Assembly (NCBI GenBank): GCA_030272155.1
Contig: CP126202.1
Span: 186,001-250,000, forward strand
Reading direction: 5' to 3'
Length of the DNA stretch: 64,000 nucleotides
DNA from: Tetradesmus obliquus
Lineage: Eukaryota; Chlorophyta; Chlorophyceae; Sphaeropleales; Scenedesmaceae
The stretch's first letter is position 1, and the number at the start of each line of letters is the position of its first letter. Below are positions 35,160 through 47,900 of this stretch, piece by piece. The notes beneath the pieces were generated by a model. It did no database searches. It was not told the DNA's origin and saw only the letters and a program-made list of their open reading frames with translations. The position numbers and the translations under genes were made by a program.

Positions 35160-35906
35160 ATTCAAGCATTGAACCGTTCGCACTGGTGGCACCAGTCCAC
35201 TGGCCCAGGCACGTACACACATCCCGAAGCATTTGTTTCATCATGGATTTCATCACATATTGCTCAGCGGGAGTGTGGCAGAGAAGTACAGTTTGATGCG
35301 CTCCACCACACGCATAGGACGGTCCTGACACATCACTTTGCTGGCTGCTGCTGCTGCTGCTGCTTCATGCACCCTTCCATCATGGGTGGGTCATGGCATG
35401 ACCTCAGAGTCATGATGTCAAGGAACAGTCAGGTGGGTCAGTGTGCAGCACATGCAGTGCACAACACACATGCACACCAGGTTGTTCCAACTTGTTCCCT
35501 TTGCCGCAAATGAGATACTAATATAGTCCAGCTAGTAGGGTGATTGCAGCATTTGCGCGGGTGTGCACGCACGGCAAAAGCAGAGTATCAATTGATACTT
35601 GCAAGGGTTTCTAGGTACAGCGAGCCACATTCAGTCAAGCGAGCCACTTAGAATGCTCCAACACCAGGGTGCGGGTGACACGGGTGCTTGTTGGCAGATG
35701 CTTGTGCCAATATGAGCAGTTGATTGTCAGCACCGTGCAATAAGACGTATGTAACTTGCACAGTGGTTGCAGTGGTGTGCACACGTGTACATGTGTATGC
35801 CGCATATTGGCAATTGGAAGTACAACATATTGAACTAAACATCTGCATGTTGCTGCTGCCTGCCTTCTCCTCCGATCACATCTCACCACCAATTTGCCAC
35901 ACGCAG

Positions 35907-37169
35907 CTCCAGTGGAGCTTTGGTGTAATCGCCCTGCTGCTAGTGGCGGCTGGACACGCCGTGGAGGCTGGCTCCAGGTGAGGTGCAGCAGCAGCGTGGC
36001 CGCCGTGCCCTGCACTGCCGGGTGGCTCGTGTTCAGCACAGCAAAATTGTGACTTAGCCAAGCGTTGGCGAGTGGAGGATTTACAACAACAGCAACAAGC
36101 TCCATGCTTATCAAAAGGATAGTTACATGTGCGTCCCGGCACCATCTTGGTTCCTTGACATCAAAATCACTGGGTCCTGCACAGCAAACTTGCAAAGCAC
36201 ACCAACAGCATTTATTCAAAGCACATCATTGTCAAAGCATCAGATATGCACAATGCAGTACACATCCACCGTTAATGTTTTGTAATTACAAAACATTATA
36301 ATGGCCAGCAGCTACGCCCAACTCGCACCCCGCTAATACTCCCCTTTTGCTTTGCTGCCATTGCTGCCATGCTGCGCAGCGCCAGGAAGCTCAGCCAGCA
36401 GGCGAGCCTTCCCAGCGTGAAGGACATGGCTACAAGGTACATGTGCGGTGCAGAGTGCGCCGGCTGCCTGCAAAGGGACACCGGCAGGGCGGCGGCCATC
36501 CACGACCCGGCAACAATCAACCCGAGGGTCGTCCCGCTGGAGAACGCAGTGGGCCTCACCGGCGGATTTGCTGCCGTGCCAGAGGAGTGCGCCCTCATCA
36601 ACTTCAACAACGTCATCAAGGCCGCGTTTGAAAACGTCACCATCAAGGCCGTGACGGGCAACGGCTGCACCTTCCGCGGCTTCCGCACCTGGGGCGACGT
36701 TGCTGCGCTGTGGTCCACGCCTCAGGGCGGCACACCTTTCAACCCCAGCATGCTTCTGGCAACTTGGGACGCCATTGCGCTGCTAGCCACCGCTGTGAAC
36801 AGGCAAGCCGCGTGGGTGGCGTCACAGCCGTGTGCAATGCAGGCACAAACCTTTGGTGCGTTCCTGGACAGCGTGCGTGGCTTCACTCGCGCTGATGTCT
36901 TTGCCCAGACTTCGCTTGGCGCTACCCCACAGTCTAAGTGCTCGCCTGAGGTGCCCGGCTTGTGCCTGGCCGCGCTCAAGGCTGGCGTTCAGGGCTACCC
37001 TGCTGTCACATGTGACTGCAGCAAACTAAACCCGGATTTTGCTGCATCAGCAGGCAAGTGCAGGGGCCAGACAGGCCAGGCACTGCTCAACGGCTTGCTG
37101 AGCTTTGCCGGGGCGTCACAGATTGGTATGAAGCTGGGCACCCCCATGATTGCCAGCTGCTCTGCTTAG
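35907..37169 (+). CDS. Unrecognised Cys-rich secreted protein, right copy
   Basis: Exons 35907-35977 (hydrophobic, LQWSFGVIALLLVAAGHAVE) and 36380-37169 join as GSS/ARKLSQQASLP. The main exon holds the motifs YMCGAECAGCLQ, GNGCTFRGFRTWGDVAALWS, AAWVASQPCAMQAQ and TCDCSKLNPDFAASAGKC and ends PMIASCSA. The Cys pattern is shared with the left copy, and both keep the CTFRGF..W motif unchanged. The protein is probably secreted. The start codon is not resolved: an ATG at 35846 is in frame here, but the left copy has CTG at that place. No known domain is recognised; the conserved pair under divergence argues that at least one is a functional gene. Confidence 0.68.
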
Positions 37170-38995
37170 AGCTTGGGCCACAACGGTTGGTGCCATGCAT
37201 GGTCACTGCGCATGGCGACTTCGCAGCACTGCGAGCCGGCCTATCGAATGCAAATGTGGCAGTGTTACATATGTGCTAAATAGACACCGTTCGCTGGCTG
37301 CTCAGCAGTGCTGCTAAGCTACAGTACTGGTGTGAGTGGGTGGTGTCTGGCTGAGAGTCGGTCACACTTTGTTCGCATGCTGGAGTTTTGCATGGGCAGT
37401 CTTGTTGAAAATGGTGCCAATGCTGGCACCTTCAGGCAAGCAAGCAACTTGCAATTGTGGAGTTGTGCACTGCATGCGGCATGTCGAAAGCAAGTAAGGG
37501 TCCGGGTGTGTTCGTGTGATGCAAGTCTGCCATATGATACCTGTTATGATGAGTTGGCAAGTGATCACGCTCATGAGCGAGCGACGGTGTGTGGCTGCGG
37601 GTATAGATGATTTGTTGAGATGGAGACATCATGTGACTTGCGTTGGGTGAAGTGCCTGTGACAGCTAGCCCTGTAGGGGTGACTTTTGGTGTGCTTGTTT
37701 ATGCATAGTGTAGCATGTTTTTGGCAATCACTTCATACCTTGAGCTCATTTTCTGATTGCAGTGACGCTTTCTGTGTGCCCTGTGCTTCAGCACATGCTG
37801 TGCGTAAGCTAGTAGCAACCAACTGTGAGGATGAAAGGCATATATGGTGGACCATGGCTTGCGCAAACATGCTGCTGTGATTGTGCGAGTGTTGGGCAGT
37901 GCACAGTCGTTGTGGGGTGTTGCATTGCTCGGTCTAGGTGGTGTAGGAGTGCATTTTTGTGAGCCGTTTGCTTGTAGACAGCCTGAGTGTTGGGAAGAGA
38001 GATGGCTGCAGACTAGCTCAGGTTTGTTTGTGTTTGCTTGAAATAAACGGCTTTTTGTTGCTTGTGAATCATGGCTTGGAGCAGTGTGTGCCACTGAAGG
38101 CTTCTCTGCCGAGGTTGTGAGAGGGTGATGGCAGTTGCACATGCTGCACGTGCATGCTTCTGCAAACTGTGGCTGTACACAGCCTGTGTCTTCAGAGATA
38201 CACATGCACTGCACTGTCTGAGACTGTGCATCAGCATCTGCTGTGCATGCTTTGAAGGATCTCATTTCTTGTGGACTGCTGCTTGGCACAGTGTGTGCCA
38301 CCAAAGCCTTCCAAAAAGGCGGATGTCAGACTTCTTTTGTTACATGTTACGTGCTTTACTCAACAAACATGGCAGTTGCATGTTGTGTGACACTGCACAC
38401 GGCTGTCAACAGTGCAATGTGCTGCATGCGTGTCTAGCTGTGCGTGGAGATCACCATGTACTGATCAGCGCTGATGCCTGTATATCCAGCTGCCTATGAT
38501 CTGAGGTAACACGAGATGCGGCTGAAGAAGTTATGCCAGAGGCACTGTTTCAATTGCGCAACACTGCACATGCAAGTCTGTGAGCACAGCACAGCCCTTG
38601 CCGCCAGTAGCACCTAGTCAAGCTGTACCGCCGCAAGCAGACGCAAGCACGTTGTGCTGTGCCACATTAAAAGCCAGCTGCGTGCCTTCCAGCTGCTGCA
38701 TCAGGCTGGTTTGCAGGCCGCCAGGAGCTGCTCTGGGGCTTGCTGCAAGACTGCTGCTACTGCTGCTGCTGCCAGTTCTGCGTGGATGTACAGTGGAAGC
38801 ACAAGCCATGCTGGGCAGCTGGTGTGCCGCTGCTGCTGCCACGCTCGCTGCACCACCTGCACTCACTGCCTATCGAAGCATTGCATCAAAGCCACCCTCG
38901 CTGATACCTCAGTCACCACCAAGCTGCTACCTCTGTGGTGCTGTGTGTAGCGACCCAGTAGAATTCCGCCCCCCCTGGTGACACACAACAAGCAG
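37170..38995. other. Right duplication arm between the Cys-rich gene and importin-11
   Basis: Convergent 3' flanks of two genes, both partly mirrored in the left arm. A minus-strand stretch at about 38618-38720 (GGLQTSLMQQLEGTQLAF) resembles the left-arm copy, so it may be conserved 3' UTR or an alternative importin-11 last exon. Nothing else is assignable. Confidence 0.4.
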
Positions 38996-39185
38996 CTAAC
39001 GCTGCTGCTGCTGTCCTGCTGCCGCCAGCACCGCCTGCACCTGCTGGCCAATGGCTGGGTCCAATGCTGCCATGGCTGCTGCCAACTCGCCGCCATGCAG
39101 CGCTGCTGCTGCTGCCAGCTTGTCGGCCAGCAGCCTGCTCAGCCGCATGTGGCGCAGCGGCTCGGCCTCGCGTAGCTGCACGGCA

Positions 39186-39216
<31 letters not shown>

Positions 39217-42200
39217 AGGTAACATCAGACTCAGGAAGGGGCCATGGAAACGGTTGTGATGCCACATGGTTGTTTCAACACGCGCAGGTGCACGGACGGT
39301 GCAGTGATCAGCAGATGTCTGAATGGTGGCAGATGCCAGCTTGACCAGCACAGAGAAAATCGCAGCCTCCTCCCAACTGCACACCACCAGCCGCCCATAC
39401 CTACATTCCCACACCCCAGCTGACTCACCGTCTGCCGCCGCTCAACCTCCCCGCTGGCCTCCTCACTGGCAACCAAGCTCAAGCCCAGGCTGCTGTCATC
39501 ATAACCGCCATCCTCCCAAGCACCGCCAGCACCACAGCACCTTACCAGCGCCCCAACTGCTCAAGATCTCCCTGGCTGTCGCTGCTGCCTATTCCCACGC
39601 CGCTGCTGAACCCCGTGGTCAAGGGCCCCAATAACGCCACCAACAGCCACACCCAAACCCCTAAACTACAGCTGAAAAACGCCTCACCGCCTGGCGCCGC
39701 TCAGCCTCTCCGCTAGCCTCTTCACTCGCAACCAAGCTCAGGCCCAGGCTGCTGTCATCATAGCCGCCATCCTCCCAGGCACTGCTGCTGCTGCTGCCGC
39801 TCCACAGGCCCCCGCCATACAGCAGCTCGCCGCGGTCGCTGCAGGGGTCATCTGCCCCTGAGGCCTCCAGCTCCAGCCACACACTGCTTATGTTGGACAG
39901 CAGCAGCGGCAGCTGCTGCAGCAGCGCCTGCATGCGCGCGCAAACGCGGACGGCAGCAACAAGGAGGGGTGAGCAGGCGGTCACTAGAGCGTTCATCTGC
40001 CCCTGAGGCCTCCAGCTCCAGCCACACACTTGTGATGTTAGACAGCAGCAGCGGCAGCTGCTGCTGCAGCAGCGCCTGGGTGTGCAGGCATGCGGCCGGC
40101 AGCAAGAAGGAGGGGTGAGCAGGCAGTGATGGTATGCAGTTGCTGTGCTGCGTCGGAGGGTAACAATGGCCAGCCAGTGCTGTGCAGATTCCCTAATTTT
40201 GGGGTCTTGTGTATACCTGCCATGCAGCTGGATCAAAGCAAACAACCAGCAATCCAAACTGTACACAACCAAGCCCAACTCCTGCCAGCCACACCTTGGC
40301 ACGCAGCCCCAGCAGTGCCGCTAGCCCACAGCCAGACAGACCACACAAGGCAGCTGCCAACACGCCCGTCACCACCACCACCACAAGCCTATCACCACCA
40401 CCACAAGCTCATAGTGCTTTGACTTTGTTTGTTGCTCACAAACGCACCTTGACAGGCAGCCCCAGCAGTGCCGCTAGCCCACATGCAGCCAGCTTGCGCG
40501 CCAGTGGCTGCGCAATGGAATCAAACGTCTCACACCACACAGACACCAGGCCCAGTAGCAGCGCCTCAGGACTGCTGCCGCCGCCTTGCTGCTGCTGCTG
40601 CTGTGGGTCGGCTGCCCTGATGCCTGCTGCTGCCGCATTGCCTAGTAGCTGCTCGAAGGCTGCCGGGTGCTGCAGCAGCAGCCGCGCAAACAGCGCCAGG
40701 GAGTTGGCCACCACCACTGCTGACTCGCTGCCGGCAAGCAGCAGGCCCAGCAGGCGCTGCAGGGGCAGGCAGCAGCAGAGGCAGATGGGCACAGCAAAGG
40801 CAGCAGGCAGCAGCAGCAAAGTTGAACAGTGCACAGAACATACAACCACAGCAGGAGCCGCAGAAGTAGCAGCACGGCTAGCAGCCAGTGCAGTGTCAAA
40901 TCAGTCGATAAGGAAGCTATGTACGACCAAGTGAAGCTTTGCCCGTGACGCTGCAAGCACACCCATACTTGCACACGCCTGGATCTACAGGCAAGGACAG
41001 TCACACACACAGTTCGCAGGCCACGTGCACACACTTGCTGAAACGTCACACTTGTTCGCCGTTGTAACTGAACACGGTAGGCAGCTGATGCGCTGACTAG
41101 GCTAATCAAACCGCAGTCTCCGCACAAAAGCAATGCTGTAGAAACGCAGGGATACAGACTGCCTGCAGCGGTCAACAAGACACCCAGCAGCACCCCACCC
41201 CCACACGCCCTGCGCTTCACCTGCATAATGGGATGCACCAGGCGTGCCGCGAGCTGCGGTGCCGCCACCAGCAGCAAGTCAATTGGTTGGCAGCTGACCC
41301 CTAACTACCATTTGCACACACAATAGCCCACACCAAACACATTCTCACCAAATAGCGTTGACAATCAGCTTGCAAGCCACACAGCGCACAAGGCTGCTAC
41401 TGCAGGTGAGCTGCAGCAGACAAGCAGCCCCCAGCTCGATCCCCACCCCAAACAACCCTCACCTGCATGAAGGGCAGCACCAGGGGTGCCGCCTGCTGCG
41501 GCGCCGCCACCAGCAGCAGGTCGATCGGTGGCAGCAGCAGCAGCATGCCTCGCTCCACCACCTCGCCCACGTAGGCCGCGCAGGCCCCCAGCAGCTGCTG
41601 GCCGTAGGCAGTCAGGAAGGAGGGGCCCCCCAGCATGATGAGGCTGGACAGCAGCTGCATTCCTAAGGAGATGTGCTCTGCAGTACAAGAGGCAAAAGCA
41701 GAGCAGGAGGTACAGTCAGTACATGCAAGCAATGTGCTGTGATGAGGCTGGACAGCAGCTGCATGCCCAGGGAGATGTGCTCTGCAGTACCGGCAGCACA
41801 GTCAGCACATTGATTATACAAAGTACATGCAGTACAAGCAGTACAGCTAGGAAGGAGGGGCCCCCTAGCATGGTGAGGCTGGACAGCAGCTGCATGCCCA
41901 GGGAGATGTGCTCTGCAGTACAAGAAGCACAAGCAGAACATGAGGTACAGTCAGTACATGCAAGCAATGTGCTGTGATGAGGCTGGACAGCAGCTGCATG
42001 TCCAGGGAGATGTGCTCTGCAGGCAGTACAGGCAGCACAGGCAGTGCAGTCAGCACAGTCAGGACATGCAGTGCAGGCCATGCAATCAGTACATGCACCA
42101 ACCAGATAGCAACCAGCCAGCTAGCTAGCCAGCCGGCTCAACAACCCGAACTGCACCTGTGCTGTTGGTGAGGCAGGCAGCCAGCGCTGGCGCCAGCTGC

Positions 42201-44955
42201 AGCAGCGCAGCAGCAGGCCCGCCGCCCTCTGCTGCTCCTAACCCCCCTGGCGCGTTGCGCAGCGCCACCAGCCACAGGCACAGCGCATCCTCCAGCAGCT
42301 CCGGCTGGGGGCTGCCACACAACAAACACAGCCTGCACCGACCAGCATTCTGTGTTTCGACACTATAAGGTCAGGACCAAAACCAATGTAAATAACGAGG
42401 TCAACCGCCCAAACTGCACCTGTGCTGTTGGCGAGGCATGCTGCAAGTGCCGACGCCAGCTGCAGCAGCGGCGCAGCAGGGCCGCCACCTTCTGCTGCCC
42501 CTAAACCCCTGGCGCGTTGCGCAGCGCCACCAGCCACAGGCACAGCGCATCCTCCAGCAGCTCAGGCTGGGGGCTGCCACACAACAAACACAGCCTGCAC
42601 CAACCAAGCATTCTACAATACATAAAACCAAAACTATCAGAAACAGCTAGCGCAACCATGCGCTCTGCACCTGTGCTGTTGGTGAGGCATGCTGCAAGTG
42701 CCGGCGCCAGCTGCAGCAGCGCACCAGCAGGGCCACCGCCCTCTGCTGCCCCCAAACCCCCGGGCGCGTTGCGCAGCGCCACCAGCCACAGGCACAGCGC
42801 ATCTTCCAGCAGCTCCGGCTGGGGCTGCCACACAACAAACACAGCCTGCACCGACCAGCATTCTACGTTTTCACACTGTAAGCTCCGAACCAAAACCATT
42901 GTAAATTAGGTCAACCGCCCATACTGCGCCTGTGCTGTTGGTGAGGCATGCTGCAAGTGCCGGCACCAGCTGCAGCAGCGCGCCAGCAGGTCCCCCGCCC
43001 TCTGCTGCTCCTAAACCCCTGGGCGCGTTGCGCAGCGCCACCAGCCACAGGCACAGCGCGTCCTCCAGCAGCTCCGGCTGGGGGCTGCCACACATCAAAA
43101 CACAGCCTGCACCAACCAAGCGTTCTTCAATACAAGAAACCAAAACCATTGTAGACAGCTAGGTCAATCATGCGCTCCGCACCTGTGCTGTTGGTGAGGC
43201 AGGCAGCCAGCGCTGGCGCCAGCTGCAGCAACGCACCAGCAGGGCCACCGCCCTCTGCTGCCCCTAAACCCCCGGGCGCGTTGCGCAGCGCCACCAGCCA
43301 CAGGCACAGCGCGTCCTCCAGCAGCTCCGGCTGCGGGCTGTTTGGATGGAGCGACTGCTGCAGCAGCGGCAGCAGCAGGCCGTACGTGGCGGCGCTGCCC
43401 TCGCCCAGCACGTTGACAAGCAGCGAAGCACAGCACAGCACCTGCAACATCAACCAGGGATAATGGTGAGCAATATGCATCCAAGCCAAGAAGATCCATT
43501 AGCAGCAACATGCTGCACAGCACGTTGACCAGAAGCGAGGCGCAGCACAGCACCTGCAACAGCAACCAGGGGTAACGGTAAGCAGCACGCTTCCAAGCAA
43601 AGCAGAACCATCAGCAGCAACATGCTGCACAACACGTTGACCAGCAGCGAGGCGCAGCATAGCACCTGCATTGGCGGCAGGCAGGCGGGGACTTAACAAG
43701 GTGTTTGAAGAAAACAATCAGGTTGCAGCAGGCACAGCAGGTCCAGCACGTTGACCAGAAGCGAGGCGCAGCACAGCACCTGCAATGATGCAGGGGCAAG
43801 TGTAAGCAGTAAGCATCACAGCAACACAGCCCAATCAGCAGCAACATGCTGCACAGCACGTTGACCAGCAGCGAAGCACAGCACAGCACCTGCAAGAGGT
43901 GGGTGGGGTGACGAGGCCATACAGCTGTTACATTCGGTCATTACCTTCTGGTCAACCTGTTGACCTGCAGCGAACTGCAGCATACAATCTCTGGCATCCA
44001 CACAGCAACACGACAGCAGCAGGCACCACATGTATGCTCAGCAGACTCTGGCCAGCCGCTGCGTGTCAAACGTCGACTAAGCCAGACCCATCTGTGTGCA
44101 GCAAGAGCCCCATGCTCAAACCTGTACGCGCAGCAGGCTGGTCTGAGGCTGCCACTGCTGCCTGCCAGATGTTGGCTGAGCCAGCCCCGCCTGCAGCACA
44201 GCAAGGCCCGTCCTAATTCCGCCCACCTGTATGCGCAGCAGGCTCTGATCTGCTGCCGCCTCCCAGATGCGCGGCAGCAGCGGCAGGATGCCGCCCACGT
44301 GCGGCGCGATGACGTCCTGCCCCAGGCGCTCGATGATGAGGTTCATGAGCCCAAACACCTGGCGGGCGCAGACGGTGTGCAGCGGGACAAACTTGAGCAT
44401 GATCAACCTCGAGCACGCCCAATGATTGGCTGCGTCTTTGAAGGGACAGGTGCAAGCTGCTTGTTCAAGTGTCTGTGCCCCTGGCAGCGCCTACCCATGC
44501 TTCTGTGCGACACATACGCTCCATCAGCCGCAGCAGCACACAATGCGCACATAGCATGCCAGGACCCTGCCTAATGCATCAACAGATTCAGAACTGTGCA
44601 ACCAGAGCTTGCTGGTTGCACCCACCTGTGTCTGTGTGTCCAGCTCCTCACTCTCTTGCAGCATGCCGCACAGCGCGCCCAGCACGGCAGGCAGCACCGC
44701 CACAAAGGCCTCGCCCTCAAAGCCAAAGTCATCCACCAGCGCACGCAGCGCAGCAACAGCTGCCAGCTGCAGCACGACATCTACACCGCTGCTGCTGCTG
44801 CTGCCGCTGCTGCCAGCCGCCTGCTGCTGCGCTGCAGGCTGCACCAGCAGCACCGTCAGCGCCGTGTAGACAGCCGGCCTGTCTTCATTCTTCAGGTCTG
44901 CTACCCAGTGCCCGACTAAGCGTGCAGCTGCACGCGGCATTACTGGCAGCAGCCG

Positions 44956-44998
<43 letters not shown>

Positions 44999-47900
44999 AC
45001 AGCCATCATCTCAGGAAGCAAACTGCTCCTGAGCCAGCCCTGATAGTCCACATAGTCATGCAAGTCATACGCTGCCAGGCTTACTGCCTCATACACTGCC
45101 TCTTTCAGCAGCAGCACAGCAGGGTACTGCACACCTCCAGTGCCATGCACTGCAGGACCAGGCAGCGGCTGCCACCCCTGCTGCTGCTGCTGCTGCTGAG
45201 CTGGCGGAGCCCCCACACCCCAGCCAGCAGGCACCACCTGACTGACCTGTTGCAGCAACTGCACTAGCACTGGCGCTAGTGCAGCCTTGTCAGCAAGCAG
45301 CAGGCTCAATGCTAGCTGGTGGCAGCATGACCTCAGGCCTTCGCTGTGTGCTGCTGTGTCTGCATTTGCATGTGCCCAGGGCTCCGGATCATCTGCCCAC
45401 TCCTCTAGGTCTCTGTGGTTTAGTACAAAGTAGCCTGCTATCAGCACTTGCAGCAGCACCGCCTGCCGCGTGTGCGCCTGCTGCTGCTGCTGCTGTGGGG
45501 AAACAATGCCTGCTGCCACTAGTGCTGGCAGGGGCGGCAGCTGGGCGGGGGCACCCCACCAGGCGCTGAGCTGGCTGCTCACTTCGGCTGCCATGGGCTT
45601 GATGGCGGCAGCCTGCAGGTCAGGCAATCAGCAACCACCATGCGTGACAGAAACTTGTGACTTGCAATCAACAGCAGGCAGTGACGATATGCAACAGACT
45701 GCAAATGAAGCAAAAACTTTAGGAGCAGCACAAAGCATGCTGGTGCTGCAGCAGCAGTCAATGCAGCACACAGTACGGCTGCTGCAGCAGCTGTCACAAT
45801 GTCATCTCCAGTACGCACCAGAAGCTCTGCAAATACTAAACACGCATTCTCCATGTTAGTCAGCAGCATTGCTGTGCCCACACACACCCTCAAACCGCAG
45901 CTACTCACCCGCTCAGCCGCGCTGCCCATGCCACTGCCAGCCCTCCCCGCATAGCCGTCGCAGCCCACCCCACCACCAACCCAACTGTACACCTTTCTAC
46001 CGAGCCGCTCCCAGTGCACACAGCCTCTACTTATACGCCACCGGTCAGCTGCGCTGCACATGCCGCCCCTGCTATGTTGGTTGCAACACTCCCGATGCCA
46101 CTGGCTGGTACACCTGACTCACTTGGTCCGCTGCACTGCCCATGCGGTTGCTGCAGCCCCCACTGGACCTTCAAAGCACTCACCCACTCTGCTGCGCTGC
46201 CCATGCCGCCATGCCAGCTCGCCTCGCGTAGCCGTCAACAGCCCACCCTTGACCCTACTGCCACCCCAACTGTGCCTTGAGCCACTCTCAGTGTGCACAA
46301 CCACTGCACGCACTCACTTGCTCAGCCGCGCTGCCCGTGCCGCTGCCAGCCCGGCCCGCGTAGCCCTCACAGCCAACCCCACCGCCACCCCAACTGTATA
46401 CTTGAGCCGCTCCCACTGCACAAAGCTACTGACAATGCTCACCTGCTCTCCTGCAATGCCTGTGTCACCGCTGTGATGTTCTTAGACACTGCAAGCACTC
46501 ACCCGCTCTGCTGCGCTGCCCATGCCGCTGCCCGCCCGCCCCGCGTAGCCGTCGCAGCCCACCCCACCACCACCCCAACTGTATACTTGAGCCGCTCCCA
46601 GTGCGCAAAGCTACTGACAATGCTCACCTGCTCTCCTGCAATGCCTATGTCACCGCTGTGATGTCCTTAGCCCACACTGCAAGTCCAGTGGACACTGCAA
46701 GCACTCACCCGCTCGGCTGCGCTGCCCATGCCGCTGCCCGCCCTCCCCGCGTAGCCGTCGCAGCCCAGCACCCCCCGCACGCAGCCGCAGGCAGCACTCA
46801 GCAGCGCCTCGCGCGCCGGGGGAAAGGGCCCGCCGCCTGCCGCTGCTGCCGCCAGCAGCAGGCTGTAGCAGGCTTCCAGCGTGGGCAGCAGCACCCCGGC
46901 TGCATGGAAGGACCTGCGGCAGCAGTGCAGTGTGCAGCATACTTCAGATTTTCGGTGAGGAAGGCTCACAGCTGGCAGCAGCAGGCTTTCCAGTGTGGGC
47001 AGCAGCACGCCGGCTGCGTGGAAGGACCTGCGGCAGCAGTGCGAGAAATGTCAGGCATGTGTCAGATATTCAGTGAGGAAGGCACACAGCTGGACAGCAA
47101 CACGCCGGCCGCATAAAGGACCAGTGGCAGCAGTGCAGTGTTAGACAGTCGCCACAAAACTCACAAAACTCTGCAATGAATGCAGGCAGCTGGCAGCAGC
47201 AGGCATCAAGGGTGGACAGCAGCACACCTGCGGTGTGGAAGGACATGACAAGTGGTCCAAGGAAGAAAGGGGCAAGGAGAGGGCACAGAGGATGTATGAG
47301 AAGTGTTTGGGGGAGTTGAGGCACGTTGCATGCGACACAAGATTTGCCGACCCCGCAGCTGCTGGGACTGCCGTCCTTGTCGTGCTGGACACCAATAGTT
47401 AGACACAGTACCTTTGCAGAGTGTCCAAAAATGATGACAAGCCTAAACTCTTTGATCAGCGCCGCTCACCAACGGTGCTCCTGCTGCACCTGGCTCAGTG
47501 TCTCAAGGCATACACGCAGCATGTGCAGCAAATGTACCAAAGCCATCATATATATACTTGACTAAGGCTTCAAAACACACGTTCCCGCTCACCAAGGGTG
47601 CTCCTGCTGCACTTGGCTCAGCGTCTTGAGCAGCTTCAGCAGCCCACGCTCCACCATAGCCGCCAGCTGGCTGCGACCCACGCTGCCGCTGCTGCTGCTG
47701 CTGCCGCCTTCGCTGCTGCCCGGTCGTGCGGCTTGCAGCGCCGCCACCGCCTGCAGCAGCTGCGGCGCCACAAGCAGCACGGCCTGCACCGGCTGCAGCG
47801 ACTTGGAGTCTGGCTGGAAGCCGTGCAGCAGCAGCCTGCGCAGGATCTGCAGGGGGAGGGTGGGCCCACACATACACACACAGATATCACAACAGTTGGA

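Larger units (their letters stand above)
29850..39140. repeat. Large inverted duplication (about 9.3 kb, two arms)
   Basis: Mirror-image similarity around an axis near 34.35-34.5 kb. Matching pairs from inside out: 33564-34266 with 34441-35159 (nearly identical); 33220-33330 with 35370-35470; 32754-32824 with 35907-35977; 31643-32471 with 36380-37169 (paralogous exons); about 30720-30790 with 38050-38115; about 30300-30450 with 38380-38520; and 29850-30000 with 39000-39140 (importin-11 3' end). The order is preserved throughout, so this is one duplication with later divergence rather than scattered repeats. The outermost matches end near 29.85 and 39.14 kb. Confidence 0.85.
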
